A stretch of 64,000 nt of DNA, from positions 5,364,501-5,428,500 of the forward strand of contig CANUEZ040000020.1 in assembly GCA_948099385.1 (NCBI GenBank), in the 5' to 3' direction. Of the stretch, positions 27,201 through 33,899 are shown one piece after another; within the stretch, counting starts at the first letter, position 1; each line of letters begins with the position of its first letter. Under the pieces are notes generated by a model, which saw nothing but the letters and a program-made list of their open reading frames with translations, made no database searches and was not told the DNA's origin. The stretch is from Fasciola hepatica (taxonomy: Eukaryota; Platyhelminthes; Trematoda; Plagiorchiida; Fasciolidae). A program made the translations under genes and the position numbers.

Positions 27201-28858
27201 GATCTATCATTCACCAAAACAGAGGGATGGCGCGGGATCCAGGGCTCTCTGAGCTGTAACAAGAAAAAAAACGCATATAAAAAGTCGGGGGTTAGCATAC
27301 ACCAGACTTGCAAGAAAATTCCCGTAATAACAATAGTTATTTGTAACTTTTTGAAAGATGCCGGAGAGAACGGAGAACGTGGAATCCGAAGAAAACCATT
27401 CAGTAGGTCATGAGAAGACTCCTGTGTGATGCTTCGAACCAACTTACGAGTACACCAAAGCTGTAGTGGTCATTGCAACCGAGTGTAAGCGTTTGGTGTG
27501 AACAGCAACTCCTACAATCTGTGCCACATCTGCAGTAAAGAAAGATGAGATCAGTACCCTAGATGACCAACTTTTCATTTTCAAAATCGTCGGGAATTAA
27601 CCAGAAGCCACATCACCTAGAATACCGCGTAGGATATTGATACTTAGCGATGAAACAGTATAACTTGGACGCCTCTGACGGAATCATGTTCTATCAGCAT
27701 GACTTCAGGAAAAGTAAGCTGGACCTATTGTAACATGGAATACTGGGGCGAGGGAACGGCGTGGAAGTCAAGGCGAACGAACGAACCAAACGAGGGCCAT
27801 AGACAAAAGAACAGGTGGCGAATATGTCGGAGGCGTTCCGAAGCAGGCAAAAGGAGGCATACAGACGACCAGAGAGGAAGCAGCGGGATCTCCGGCAACC
27901 AGCAAGATAGCTCAGGTGAAGGGCTGCCGATCGAGCCGTCAACTGAGACAGTCGGACCAACTGAAGCACAATGACGGTCAAGAGAAGCAAGCCATCGGCC
28001 ACAGGCAACTGGACAGAATGCAGCCGAAGCGCTCAAGCAGCGGCAATAGCAATCTTGGTGCCGCGCAGTCTGGAGAAAGGCCTATATAAACGACTGTATG
28101 TGTTCCATGACCGGACTTGTTTGGCCGGTGAAATACAAGTATCCTGTCGTGTATTGTCGTCCTTGTTACACTATGTCGTTAAACGTTCGGTGGTGGCTCA
28201 GTGATGGTCTGAAGTGTGGTTTTCAAGATATAAAATCTCAACTACCAGTTCGAAAAGGTAAGCAGACGACTGACTCACACGTCGGAACACTAAATGAAAT
28301 TCTGCTCCCGATTGTTCTGCAAAACCAACTAAGGCCCATGATCTCAAAATGACGATGCCGTACATACACTAAACCTAACGAGAATGCGGTTATTATTCAA
28401 AAAAAGACTCAAACTTTCCGCTCACAACCCAGACTTGAACCCGATTGAAAATATTAGTGCGGCCGGTCCATAACTTATAATGAGCTGTCCTTCGCGCATG
28501 GTGAGTAGTCTGAGACCGAGATTCACCAGACACTCGTGGAGAATGACGGGTGACAAAATTTCTGTACAGAGAACCACGAGCGGCTTAAAAGCGTTTGGAA
28601 GGAAAATAGAACACGAAGATAAGGGCTGTGCGGGTTAATCGTTTTCAAACTGATCACAGTCAGGATCGACAACCGAAGACTTCTACCACTGGAATCAGCT
28701 CCACATTACAGCAAGAAACAGTCAAAAAAATCAATGAGTGAAAGATGGGTGTTTTGGGAGAAATCGCTTACCGTCTTGTAACAATTAAAGCAAAGGCTCT
28801 CAACTTCTGCGACCTCGGGATCGGCGTCCGCGTGCAGCTCGGTAAACGGCTTGGACAT
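4810..28858 (-). CDS. ZPR1: ZPR1 zinc finger protein gene, eight coding exons (3' end outside window)
   Basis: The minus-strand exons are 28858-28772, 22924-22678, 18666-18596, 18232-18137, 6400-6266, 6184-6061, 5616-5345 and 4902-4810. All have GT/AG borders and agree in phase (0,1,0,0,0,1,0,0 at their ends). The joined product is about 375 residues; vertebrate ZPR1 is about 460. It shows the family's duplicated layout: C4 zinc finger 1 (C23, C26, C52, C55), a first ZPR1 domain with STVEG and LDDPSGNG, C4 zinc finger 2 (C239, C242, C268, C271), and a second domain with EVKSGGGV, TTLEGL and NPFVTGDSC. In other eukaryotes ZPR1 binds eEF1A and the receptor tyrosine kinase cytoplasmic domain and acts in growth signalling and transcription; here that is inferred from family. 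The final exon, with the second DDPAGNS block, is missing and is probably beyond base 1. Introns 1, 2 and 4 (about 5.8, 4.0 and 11.7 kb) are filled with retroelements. Confidence 0.9.
5155..5262 (-). mobile_element. RTE-like LINE 3' tail relic in ZPR1 intron 7
   Basis: About 100 bp resembles the 3' non-coding tail of the RTE-like copies at 30308-30420 and 37320-37420 (caagccccac, ttctca-tatgttg, aatatacaagg-agacaagg). Only the tail survives. Confidence 0.5.
5345..5616 (-). CDS. ZPR1: ZPR1 exon 7 (rest of zinc finger 2, second ZPR1 domain)
   Basis: After a pyrimidine-rich ttttcag, 272 bp encode DIPHFKQVVIMATVCSVCGH (second cysteine pair), EVKSGGGVSPKG, the DLSRDVLVSETA block and LGGRFTTLEGLF. 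It ends in phase 0 at gtatga. This is the most strongly conserved exon of the gene. Confidence 0.95.
6061..6184 (-). CDS. ZPR1: ZPR1 exon 6 (acidic linker, first CxxC of zinc finger 2)
   Basis: Acceptor cttacag is followed by an acidic stretch (ECEELSEEDQ) and FKVHCPNCNAPSETNMKLV, carrying the first cysteine pair of finger 2. It ends in phase 1 at gtaagc. Confidence 0.93.
6266..6400 (-). CDS. ZPR1: ZPR1 exon 5 (DDPSGN motif, end of first domain)
   Basis: Acceptor gtag and donor gtgagt bound 45 codons starting VLDDPSGNGCIEG and continuing through ETYRRTSEQNAALGL, the conserved end of the first ZPR1 domain. Phase 0 on both sides. It is separated from exon 6 by only 81 bp, in contrast with the 11.7 kb intron upstream. 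Confidence 0.93.
6401..7460. other. Start of ZPR1 intron 4, no gene recognised
   Basis: No coding block fits ZPR1 or a transposon family. Around 7284-7296 there is a short ttcag direct repeat on the plus strand, like the one at the end of the LINE near 49500. Confidence 0.4.
7461..8860 (-). mobile_element. RTE-like LINE, 5'-truncated reverse transcriptase (dead), ZPR1 intron 4
   Basis: Minus-strand order: around 8440-8300 DQTGFTLCRGFVDHIFPLRQ and VFLDLKAAF (palm), then SDVRQGCSFSIQF and LEYADGIVLLS (catalytic YADD changed to YADG) at 8282-7875, then SVRSVLLYDSET, FEHRCLRSIARFWW and LKWLGYMLRMSRDR to 7461. About 50 residues between the YADD region and the primer-grip region are missing, and the frame is broken. 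No endonuclease is attached. Confidence 0.75.
8950..10462 (+). mobile_element. Jockey-like LINE, reverse transcriptase (dead), ZPR1 intron 4
   Basis: Plus-strand segments give FLIPKRGGLSDPNHYRPISLT, LLSDRQYGFRPRRPTGN and MVSLDIFEAFDRVWQEGLLAK at about 9150-9470, then GVPQGS and LFLLFINDL near 9560-9620. The C-terminal RVLDRVQREV-type block is at 10015-10150. The second catalytic box is lost and stops interrupt it. The 3' end is a gtaataaaa signal near 10450, identical in kind to the end of the second copy at 22600. Clade assignment is by resemblance. Confidence 0.7.
10440..11110 (-). mobile_element. CR1/Rex-like LINE fragment, reverse transcriptase fingers (dead)
   Basis: The open frame 10819-10442 reads NKAPGPDELSPFVLEEC, ADALSVPLSNIFNDCLASG, KITPIPKK and YRPITCTAVMLKLFERLL. 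Upstream, 11108-10863 has a basic, helical linker stretch. It differs from the RTE-like copies (TCTAVMLKLFERL in place of SLxSVxSKLLAS). It is truncated at HQFAF, where it meets the 3' end of the Jockey-like element. Confidence 0.7.
11251..11334. repeat. (TA)n microsatellite
   Basis: 84 bases of uninterrupted AT alternation. Confidence 0.97.
11340..11615 (-). mobile_element. RTE-like LINE fragment (reverse transcriptase C-terminal part)
   Basis: Minus strand 11553-11362 reads SSRIQKTRLAFTGLRHPW, CALLYGSGAWPLGVEDRRR and LSVFEH, the same region as 12340-12190 and 30249-29875. It is a separate short copy abutting the TA microsatellite. Confidence 0.6.
11619..13470. repeat. Composite repeat block, copy A (shorter)
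   Basis: This block is nearly identical to parts of 29360-33500: 11619-12180 pairs with 29360-29930, about 12190-12425 with 31105-31328, 12428-13157 with 31600-32336, and 13160 onward with 33212 onward, through the following TA tract. Copy A lacks 29931-31105, 31329-31598 and 32337-33211. It contains an RTE-like C-terminal part on the minus strand (ETLSDMSRCRGQWRS near 12145-12090; ISGKVSSRIQRMGLAFTNL near 12310-12240) and a reverse-transcriptase relic on the plus strand near 13160-13300. Confidence 0.8.
13393..13465. repeat. (TA)n microsatellite with CA/TA start
   Basis: Interrupted then pure TA alternation. It sits at the same place in copy A as the tract at 33438-33500 does in copy B. Confidence 0.95.
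13640..16850 (-). mobile_element. RTE-like LINE, near full length but dead, ZPR1 intron 4
   Basis: Minus-strand order is complete. Endonuclease at 16850-15900: KLAAFSVRTLMQIGQQAAL, CCLSETHIQD with the catalytic glutamate, GHAGVGIALS, and QIDHIAVSSHWRGSV. A connector lies at 15836-15369. Reverse transcriptase at 15311-13790: KTPGPDELLPGLF, YKKGSRNICFNHRGISLISI, EEQSGFRPNRGC, RQDYPLSPFLFSF, LDYADHLAL (YADD changed to YADH), KFVYLGSCM and SVLLYTC. Several frameshifts and stops separate these, so no active protein is possible. Clade is inferred from the endonuclease plus reverse transcriptase architecture and the N-terminal WNVRTL-type motif. Confidence 0.85.
16851..18136. other. Remainder of ZPR1 intron 4
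   Basis: Several open minus-strand stretches (17374-17087, about 17520-17392, 17807-17622) look exon-like in composition, with possible splice borders, but match no ZPR1 block. They also read as no other protein I recognise. Confidence 0.4.
18137..18232 (-). CDS. ZPR1: ZPR1 exon 4 (linker before DDPSGN; 5' border uncertain)
   Basis: The linker between QPERK and LDDPSGN must be about 28-32 residues. This 32-codon piece reads ...LSPDALLHSLVDSM and ends ...PLAFF at a gtgttt donor, in phase with exons 3 and 5. The chosen acceptor is gtcacag at 18233. A better pyrimidine tract (cctttcag) lies upstream and would start the exon at 18322, adding 30 in-frame residues that are unusual for the family. 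Sequence similarity is weak here, so the exon rests mainly on position, length and phase. Confidence 0.55.
18596..18666 (-). CDS. ZPR1: ZPR1 exon 3 (STVEG segment)
   Basis: This 71 bp exon starts after ttccag and ends at a gtaatg donor. Joined to exon 2 it reads D-LSTVEGVILKIVENI-ELLQPERK, the family block that normally reads (L/S)TTVEG...QPxRR. Phase 1 in, phase 0 out. The plus strand over it is also open (an antisense shadow). Confidence 0.88.
19287..19794 (+). repeat. Inverted repeat, left arm (about 508 bp)
   Basis: Reverse complement, nearly base for base, of 21286-21794. Shared landmarks include the stretch ctaccgccacaagttaatgg here and ccattaacttgtggcggtag in the other arm. It lies in ZPR1 intron 2. 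Confidence 0.9.
19795..21285. other. Spacer between the inverted arms, CT-rich, no gene recognised
   Basis: About 1.5 kb strongly pyrimidine-rich on the plus strand, with no coding similarity and a TA tract near its right end. Confidence 0.5.
21161..21231. repeat. (TA)n microsatellite, interrupted
   Basis: TA alternation with three GTA/CTA interruptions. Confidence 0.95.
21286..21794 (-). repeat. Inverted repeat, right arm (about 508 bp)
   Basis: Partner of 19287-19794. Its outer end (near 21794) runs straight into a Jockey-like LINE piece. Confidence 0.9.
21795..22615 (+). mobile_element. Jockey-like LINE 3' part, ZPR1 intron 2 (dead)
   Basis: Homologous to 9721-10462: the same attatgttgcat, LYKAQVRPH and VLDRVQREVIRLIDEPS blocks (22062-22352), and the same 3' end with aggtgtaataaaa. 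It is 5'-truncated against the inverted repeat. It ends about 60 bp from the ZPR1 exon 2 donor. Confidence 0.75.
22467..22494. repeat. CT-rich simple repeat
   Basis: Near-pure CT alternation inside the Jockey-like 3' region. Confidence 0.85.
22678..22924 (-). CDS. ZPR1: ZPR1 exon 2 (rest of zinc finger 1, start of first ZPR1 domain)
   Basis: A cag acceptor precedes GITRLLLVRIAFFKEVVV and the second CxxC pair (QCDHCGF), then RVQDYGLRITLDVKASKDLNR and the IPDLE motif. It ends after one base of a glycine/aspartate codon at a gtaagt donor. At 247 bp it is phase 0 in and phase 1 out. A Jockey-like LINE ends only about 60 bp downstream of the donor. Confidence 0.93.
23430..26560 (+). mobile_element. 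RTE-like LINE, near full length but dead, ZPR1 intron 1
   Basis: Plus strand. Endonuclease at 23615-24334: CCLSETLIQDSSS, TGQRGVGIVLADKAE, VISAYVPTDCSS, DIVVLAGDF, SQIDHIAVSYRWR. Connector at 24647-24900. Reverse transcriptase at 24960-26091: GKAAGSDEIPPVLFK, FKKVKRNDCGNHRGIRIIS, GFRPGR-like EFRPGRGC, and [13 protein letters not shown]. The C-terminal part runs to 26358, followed by a 3' tail with an ATG-ATG-type short tandem repeat near 26545. Disabling marks include TAG after WRSSV, TGA after the DSVD palm aspartate (25482), and a deletion of about 237 bp that removes the YADD region at 25637. Confidence 0.88.
26561..28771. other. Remainder of ZPR1 intron 1, no gene recognised
   Basis: No splice-supported coding block or known transposon domain is seen. 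A TATA-like box (28083-28089) sits in a purine-rich stretch on the plus strand and could belong to an old LTR. An acidic/basic frame at 27699-27974 has no known motif. Confidence 0.4.
28772..28858 (-). CDS. ZPR1: ZPR1 exon 1 (start codon, first half of zinc finger 1)
   Basis: The ATG at 28858 opens 29 codons ending in an exact GT donor (gtaagc). The peptide contains ADPEVAEVESLCFNCYK, the strongly conserved N-terminus of ZPR1 with the first CxxC pair. The start is chosen because conservation begins only about ten residues later and no upstream in-frame extension is needed. It ends in phase 0. Confidence 0.92.
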
Positions 28859-29359
28859 GACAACCAAACAGGATTACGATGTCGGTAGTTTGAGTTTATG
28901 GATGTATTTCCTGAACAACGAGCCTTGAGGATTCTCAGCGAGTCGTAGCAAAGTGATCAATTTTTTGAGTTGTTGGAGAGCAAGCTGTGAACAAATAACG
29001 ATGTAAATCAGGCTGTTGTCAAAAAAGTGTAATCATGTTCAAACTATGTGAGGAAATGCGCCCAGCTCGTTTCTAACAGATAGCTTGGTTCAGCGAAGCA
29101 GACAGCACGTGGTCGGCTGACCAGAACCTCGACAAGTTCAGAGCGACTCAGGCGATCAATGGATCAGTCAGCGGTTAGCATTCAACCAATCCGGGCGCAG
29201 CCAGATAAACAAATCAGACGGGCCGTTTAGGTCTATCAGTAGGCCAATAAGCCTTCATGCACGGTTTTGGTTATGACGAGCGCATATCTTATATAAACAA
29301 TGTATTCTTGACGAATAAAACGAAACTGATTATGATGCAGAACTGATTTCTCACTAGAA
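28859..29359. promoter_or_regulatory. Presumed ZPR1 upstream region, with LTR-like signals on the plus strand
   Basis: This lies directly 5' of the ZPR1 start codon. No clear minus-strand TATA box is seen. On the plus strand, TTATATAAA (29289-29297) is followed 17 bp later by AATAAA (29314-29319). That spacing is more like the promoter/polyadenylation pair of an LTR than a host promoter. Weak evidence. Confidence 0.3.
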
Positions 29360-29874
29360 ATAGTGGGACGGAACAAAACAAACTGATGTAGTGATCATAA
29401 CTTAAACAAAGTGAAACTCAATCAGATAAACCGTTTCTGACAAATGTTCCCAGTTAGTATTCTCTTGGTCTGGTAGAAGTAGCGTTAGTCCGTGGTTCAT
29501 CTGAAACTCTGACATCCTCGTCTCTTGGAAAGATAACATCATGTGACTTTTTTCATTCTTTCCTCACATTTAGGCGATTACGGTACCCACTTATCATACC
29601 CATCATACAAGTAGGAAGTGACTGCAACTCACTTCGCTTCCAGATTCGACCCCAATCACCCAGTTTATCAGTTTCAGTTTATTCACCCATTAACCTCGCA
29701 ATTCCTCGTCCTGGTTTCGGTTGCTACCTTCCAGCATCGTCCAGTAAATGGTGAAAAGAATAGAAGCATAGTGATAAAGTTCCCAAAAAATCAGAGTAAT
29801 AAACGGAAACAACGAAGGCGAAGAAAAAGTCCGAATGTAACTACGCCACTGACCGCGACACCTAGACATATCAC

Positions 29875-31328
29875 TTAATGTCTCCAACCACTTGGTAGGT
29901 GGGGCTCGTGGAACCGACCCGGAAGTCCAACATACCCGACTTTTTCAAGTCCAACGGTCGAGGTTTTCATGCTCTTTTGCCATGTCATGGAATGACCTAC
30001 CTTCCAATCGCTACCAACCTCAGAGACCAGCGTAAGCCGAGAATGTCTATCCTTGGGCACGCGTAACATATGTCCCAACCACCTTAACTCGTTTAGATTC
30101 AGTAATACGTCCAGAGACTGACCTCTGGTTTCCAACACCTTACGTCTAATCTCACCACTGCTTATAAGATGTTCCCAGCATTCTCGATCAATGCTACAGA
30201 GACATCGGTGCTCGAACACCGACAGCTTTCGTCTATCTTCTACCCTCAACGGTCATTATTCTGAACCGCATTAAATAACACACCTAACCGCCGCTTTGTA
30301 AACTCCCATCATCATCATCATTATCGTACAACCTTAAACAGTAGAGCAAGCCCCACTGACCACTGCCCTTCTCACAATGTTGCACGCTGAATATGAAAGT
30401 ATGAATATACAAGATGGACAGGCAGTGCACCTACACGGGTGGGAAAAGGAAAGAATGCCCTGGTATCCAAAACACGGAATACACAGTCTAACTGTACAAA
30501 CGCACATCGATCAGTCATTCTGGTTCGATAGAAAGTGACAACACGATCGCCACTGTTCGCGGTTCGCAGCCATATCCTTCAGTGTCTCCAGCCAACTGGT
30601 AGACGAATCTTTTGGACCCCAACCACGAAGACGTGAAGCACCTATTTTTTCTAAGTCTGCTGTACATTTTCTCATTTCTCTCAGCCACGTCATCTGTTGA
30701 CCTCCACGTGGTCTCTACCACTCCTGAGGAGGAACGGAGAATAGAACACGGTATGGTAGACGTGTGTTTGCCATACGTTACACGTGTCCCAACCAACGAA
30801 GTCTACTAAGTTGGATACGCTGTGACAGAACGTTCTCTGAATTAGTACCCAATACTCGATTTCTGACCTCAGCATTGCTTACTCGGCTACTCCACCCGAT
30901 CTTAGCGATACTACGTAAATATCGGTGGTAGAAAACCTCAAGACGACGAATATCTTCAGCACGCAGACTCCAAGTTTCGCAACCATACAACAAAACTGAA
31001 CGCACTGCGGCACGGTATACACGACCTTTCAACTTCAGTGAAATATCAAGTCAGGGCCGCAAATGCTTCAGTCCAGCGTACGCCGCTGGAGCCCTGGATA
31101 TACGCGTACACTATACTCTTAACAGACCATTGGTTGTCACGGTGACGCCATGGATGACGGAGGTTGGTAAAAGCCAAACCCGTCCTATTTATACGCGATG
31201 ACATTTTACCTGATATCTGTCTAACTGGAGAGATGTAACTGACCAGGTAACAACTCATATACTGCAGCTAGAGCTTCTCCTGCCAACACACGGTTTGGTG
31301 TTGAGCCAACCCAATGGATCTTGGTGCA
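29875..31328 (-). mobile_element. RTE-like LINE 3' part (second subfamily), split by a nested insertion
   Basis: The 5' piece, 31328-31106, reads SGKMSSRINRTGLAFTNLRH. After the insertion it resumes at 30306-29875 with EDRRKLSVFEHRCLCSID, LNELRWLGHMLRVPKDR and the C-terminal block. It is a dead, 5'-truncated copy. Confidence 0.75.
30307..31105 (-). mobile_element. Nested, 5'-truncated RTE-like LINE with probable target-site duplication
   Basis: This is the 3' end of the same subfamily as 23430-26560: [29 protein letters not shown], then the tail with gtacaacc and a cat repeat at 30307. It is flanked by near-copies gtaaactcc (30298-30306) and gtacactat (31106-31114). Copy A has only one such site (ttgtacactcc near 12203), the uninterrupted target. 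Confidence 0.82.
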
Positions 31329-31539
31329 CGGTTGCCGGTGGCTCTCTAGGAACTCGTTCGCCATTCAATAGAAGTGACCATGACCCAATGGTCCCTGCAA
31401 CCCTGTTGATTGGACGAGTTTCACTGGTAGCCGCTGGATCCAACAGATTTTGTCCGCCTATGCGGAGTAACAATCTTCGCACGCTAAACGCCTTCTCACC
31501 GAGGTTTTTAGACCTTGGTTACCTTTATCCCCGTTTGGT

Positions 31540-31554
31540 CCGCCCTTCGGGCGG
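31540..31554. other. Perfect GC-rich hairpin
   Basis: ccgccc-ttc-gggcgg gives a six-base stem with a three-base loop. It lies in a segment present only in copy B. Confidence 0.7.
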
Positions 31555-31599
31555 CTTGCTGCAATAAGGTCGCTGATGCTTCAGCTCCGTGGAGTCACA

Positions 31600-32336
31600 G
31601 GTAAGGACGAGGTGAATGATGAAGACCAAGGAGGTGGAAGACACCTCAGGGGGCAAGACAGTCCATCAACTTGGAGACGCTACTCCTCTCGTGGCCAGTG
31701 GCGTAGCTGCGTTCGGTCTGTTACCTTTTATTCGTGATGTCGACTTATTATTTTTTCCCCTATTCATCACTTTATGCTTCCATCCATTGTGTCCTTGATT
31801 CGACGTCGCTGCGAGGTAGCAACCAAAACCAGAGCACGGAAGTGCAAGGCTATTGGTCGAATGGGAAAAGCCAAGTCCAACTTGCGAACCCTGACGCGCA
31901 TTGAGTAAGCGGATTTAGCTCTTACACTTGAGTCCGCTGTCATCGATCTGTGTGGCATCCCAGAGACTCCCATTCCACACCCCAATTTTATCCTCCGACT
32001 GATCCCCTCATCAAATCCTTCTGTGGGGTTTCACTTAGATCTTTCTGGGGACGCTGAGGCTACAGCTTCTGGTCTTGTTCTCTTGAAATGACTGAAGCGG
32101 AATTACTAGTCTGGGTTCTAGTCGACAGTCAGCTGTGAGAAGAGACCTAGAGGTTCGTGCAATTCAGTTGGCTCACTTTCCTTGTGGATCATCCGATAAA
32201 ACCTGCGAGAAGAATGATGCAGGTAGATATAACTCCTCCATCAGAAGTTCGGCTTATCCGAGAGATAGGTCTTTATTACCTGCTTCGCATGATCGCAGTG
32301 GAACGGGTATGTATCTCATAAACTCGAAAACCTACC
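31600..32336. repeat. Unassigned repeat segment shared with 12428-13157
   Basis: Over 98% identical by eye to 12428-13157. Coding-like pieces exist in several frames but match no known domain. It contains one member of the about 120 bp dispersed repeat (31765-31890). Confidence 0.6.
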
Positions 32337-32884
32337 GCGCTACTTAGGATAACTAGTGACCTGAAATAGACTTGGAGTGGAGGACTACACAAGGTCCCGG
32401 CAATACAAGCGCGGTTGCGAGCTGGGCGACAGTGGCTTACTGTCTACCATCAAAGTGGCCGGTAGCAGTTGGATCCGAATCTCTAACATCTGACGTGGTG
32501 GTTAAACGTTGAAAACCACTTGACCCTTGTGATGGCATTGGTTGATTTGGGACCAACACGCAACCCGCCCTTCCTAGCTGGCCAGCACAATTTCGACGAT
32601 TCCTGTGATAAGCAATTGGCATCTGTCCGGTATAGAGTTCAAGACTTGGGGCTATGAAACCACGAGCGACAGAACGGCGAATCAACGGTGTGGATTGACA
32701 GGATGAGAGAAATCCTGTCAAGCAATGGTCAACTTTAACACCAGCCAATTAGACTTGGTCGCCGGAACCAGTTGGACTAATAAGCTGTTTACAGCAATTC
32801 GTTACAGGGACTAGCATCCCATATAAGTATTACACTTCGCACTACTAAAATGAGATTATTTAAAAGAAACAAAAGCTGTTCCCC

Positions 32885-33400
32885 TAGCCATAGTGGGACA
32901 GAACAAAATAACCACCAAGCCATTCAAAAAGTACAGCACTGCAGGACCGGATAAGTTGTTGCCGATCATGTTCGAGGATGGAGGCGAAGCTTAGGGATTG
33001 GACTTACCGAGACTTCTCTCGGTAATCTGCGATAGTGAACGAATTACCAGGGAACAGTGTGAATCGGTGATTGTGCTCATTTATCAGGGCACACGTCCTC
33101 TCGCGAACACCATAGAGGAATGAGCCTGGTAAGTGTAGCACCCAAACTGCTCGCCAGTATTATTATCCACCGATTTTCCAAAGCCCATAAAATGTGTACG
33201 CATGCGAAGCAAGTCGGTTTCAGGCCCGGACGGGATCGCATCGACCACCTATTTACCCTTAGACTGGTTTCACAAGCAGACCTTCAATACGCCTATAAAT
33301 TCCATCTTCCATGATCTGAAAGCAGCAGTCAAACGTACAGTTCCTGGAAAAGCACAGCAGTATGCTACCGGGCACGTCAAGAGGCCGCGCTAAAGAGGAA
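32885..33400 (+). mobile_element. RTE-like reverse transcriptase relic
   Basis: Plus-strand frames show KYSTAGPDKLLPIMFEDGGE, then SLVSVAPKLLASIIIHRFSKA, VGFRPGRDRIDHLFTLR and a degraded palm (FHDLKAAVK). It is preceded at about 32892 by agtgggacagaacaaaa, an end sequence also found at 11623 and 29363. Confidence 0.7.
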
Positions 33401-33434
33401 CGGCAATAACTTTCGCGATTAGCCGTGAACACAT

Positions 33435-33437
<3 letters not shown>

Positions 33438-33500
<63 letters not shown>
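33438..33500. repeat. (TA)n microsatellite
   Basis: Uninterrupted TA alternation after an ACAC start. Confidence 0.97.
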
Positions 33501-33503
<3 letters not shown>

Positions 33504-33899
33504 AGTTTGACATCAAGCAAGATGGCAACGCAATGACAGCAATTAGATAATAGGGTAAAGGGAGTACAATACAGTAAACAGACCTTGAGTGAGAAAAAAT
33601 GCTGATTTTTGGCGGGATCTCTCAATCGTACATTTTTTGATGTTTTTTTTTGTCATTTTTGTTTCTTGGGATAATATTTTATGATTATGGGGACGAGTGT
33701 GCGACAGACAGACCGCACAGCATTCTCGCCACTGACTTCTATTCTCAGCGATTTCCCTTAACGTCTCTAACTAACGACAATCCCCCTCCCTTGGGCCCCA
33801 ACAAGGGAGCCGCGAAGCACCAACCGAAGACAATGTTGATGCTAGATTTTCCATAGCTCTATGCTTATTTGCTTCTTCCAGCCTTACTCAGCACGTGCA

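Larger units (their letters stand above)
29360..33505. repeat. Composite repeat block, copy B (longer)
   Basis: The longer partner of 11619-13470. It holds three segments absent from copy A: 29931-31105, 31329-31598 and 32337-33211. The first includes an RTE-like piece with a nested LINE insertion. The last includes a reverse-transcriptase relic. Confidence 0.8.
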
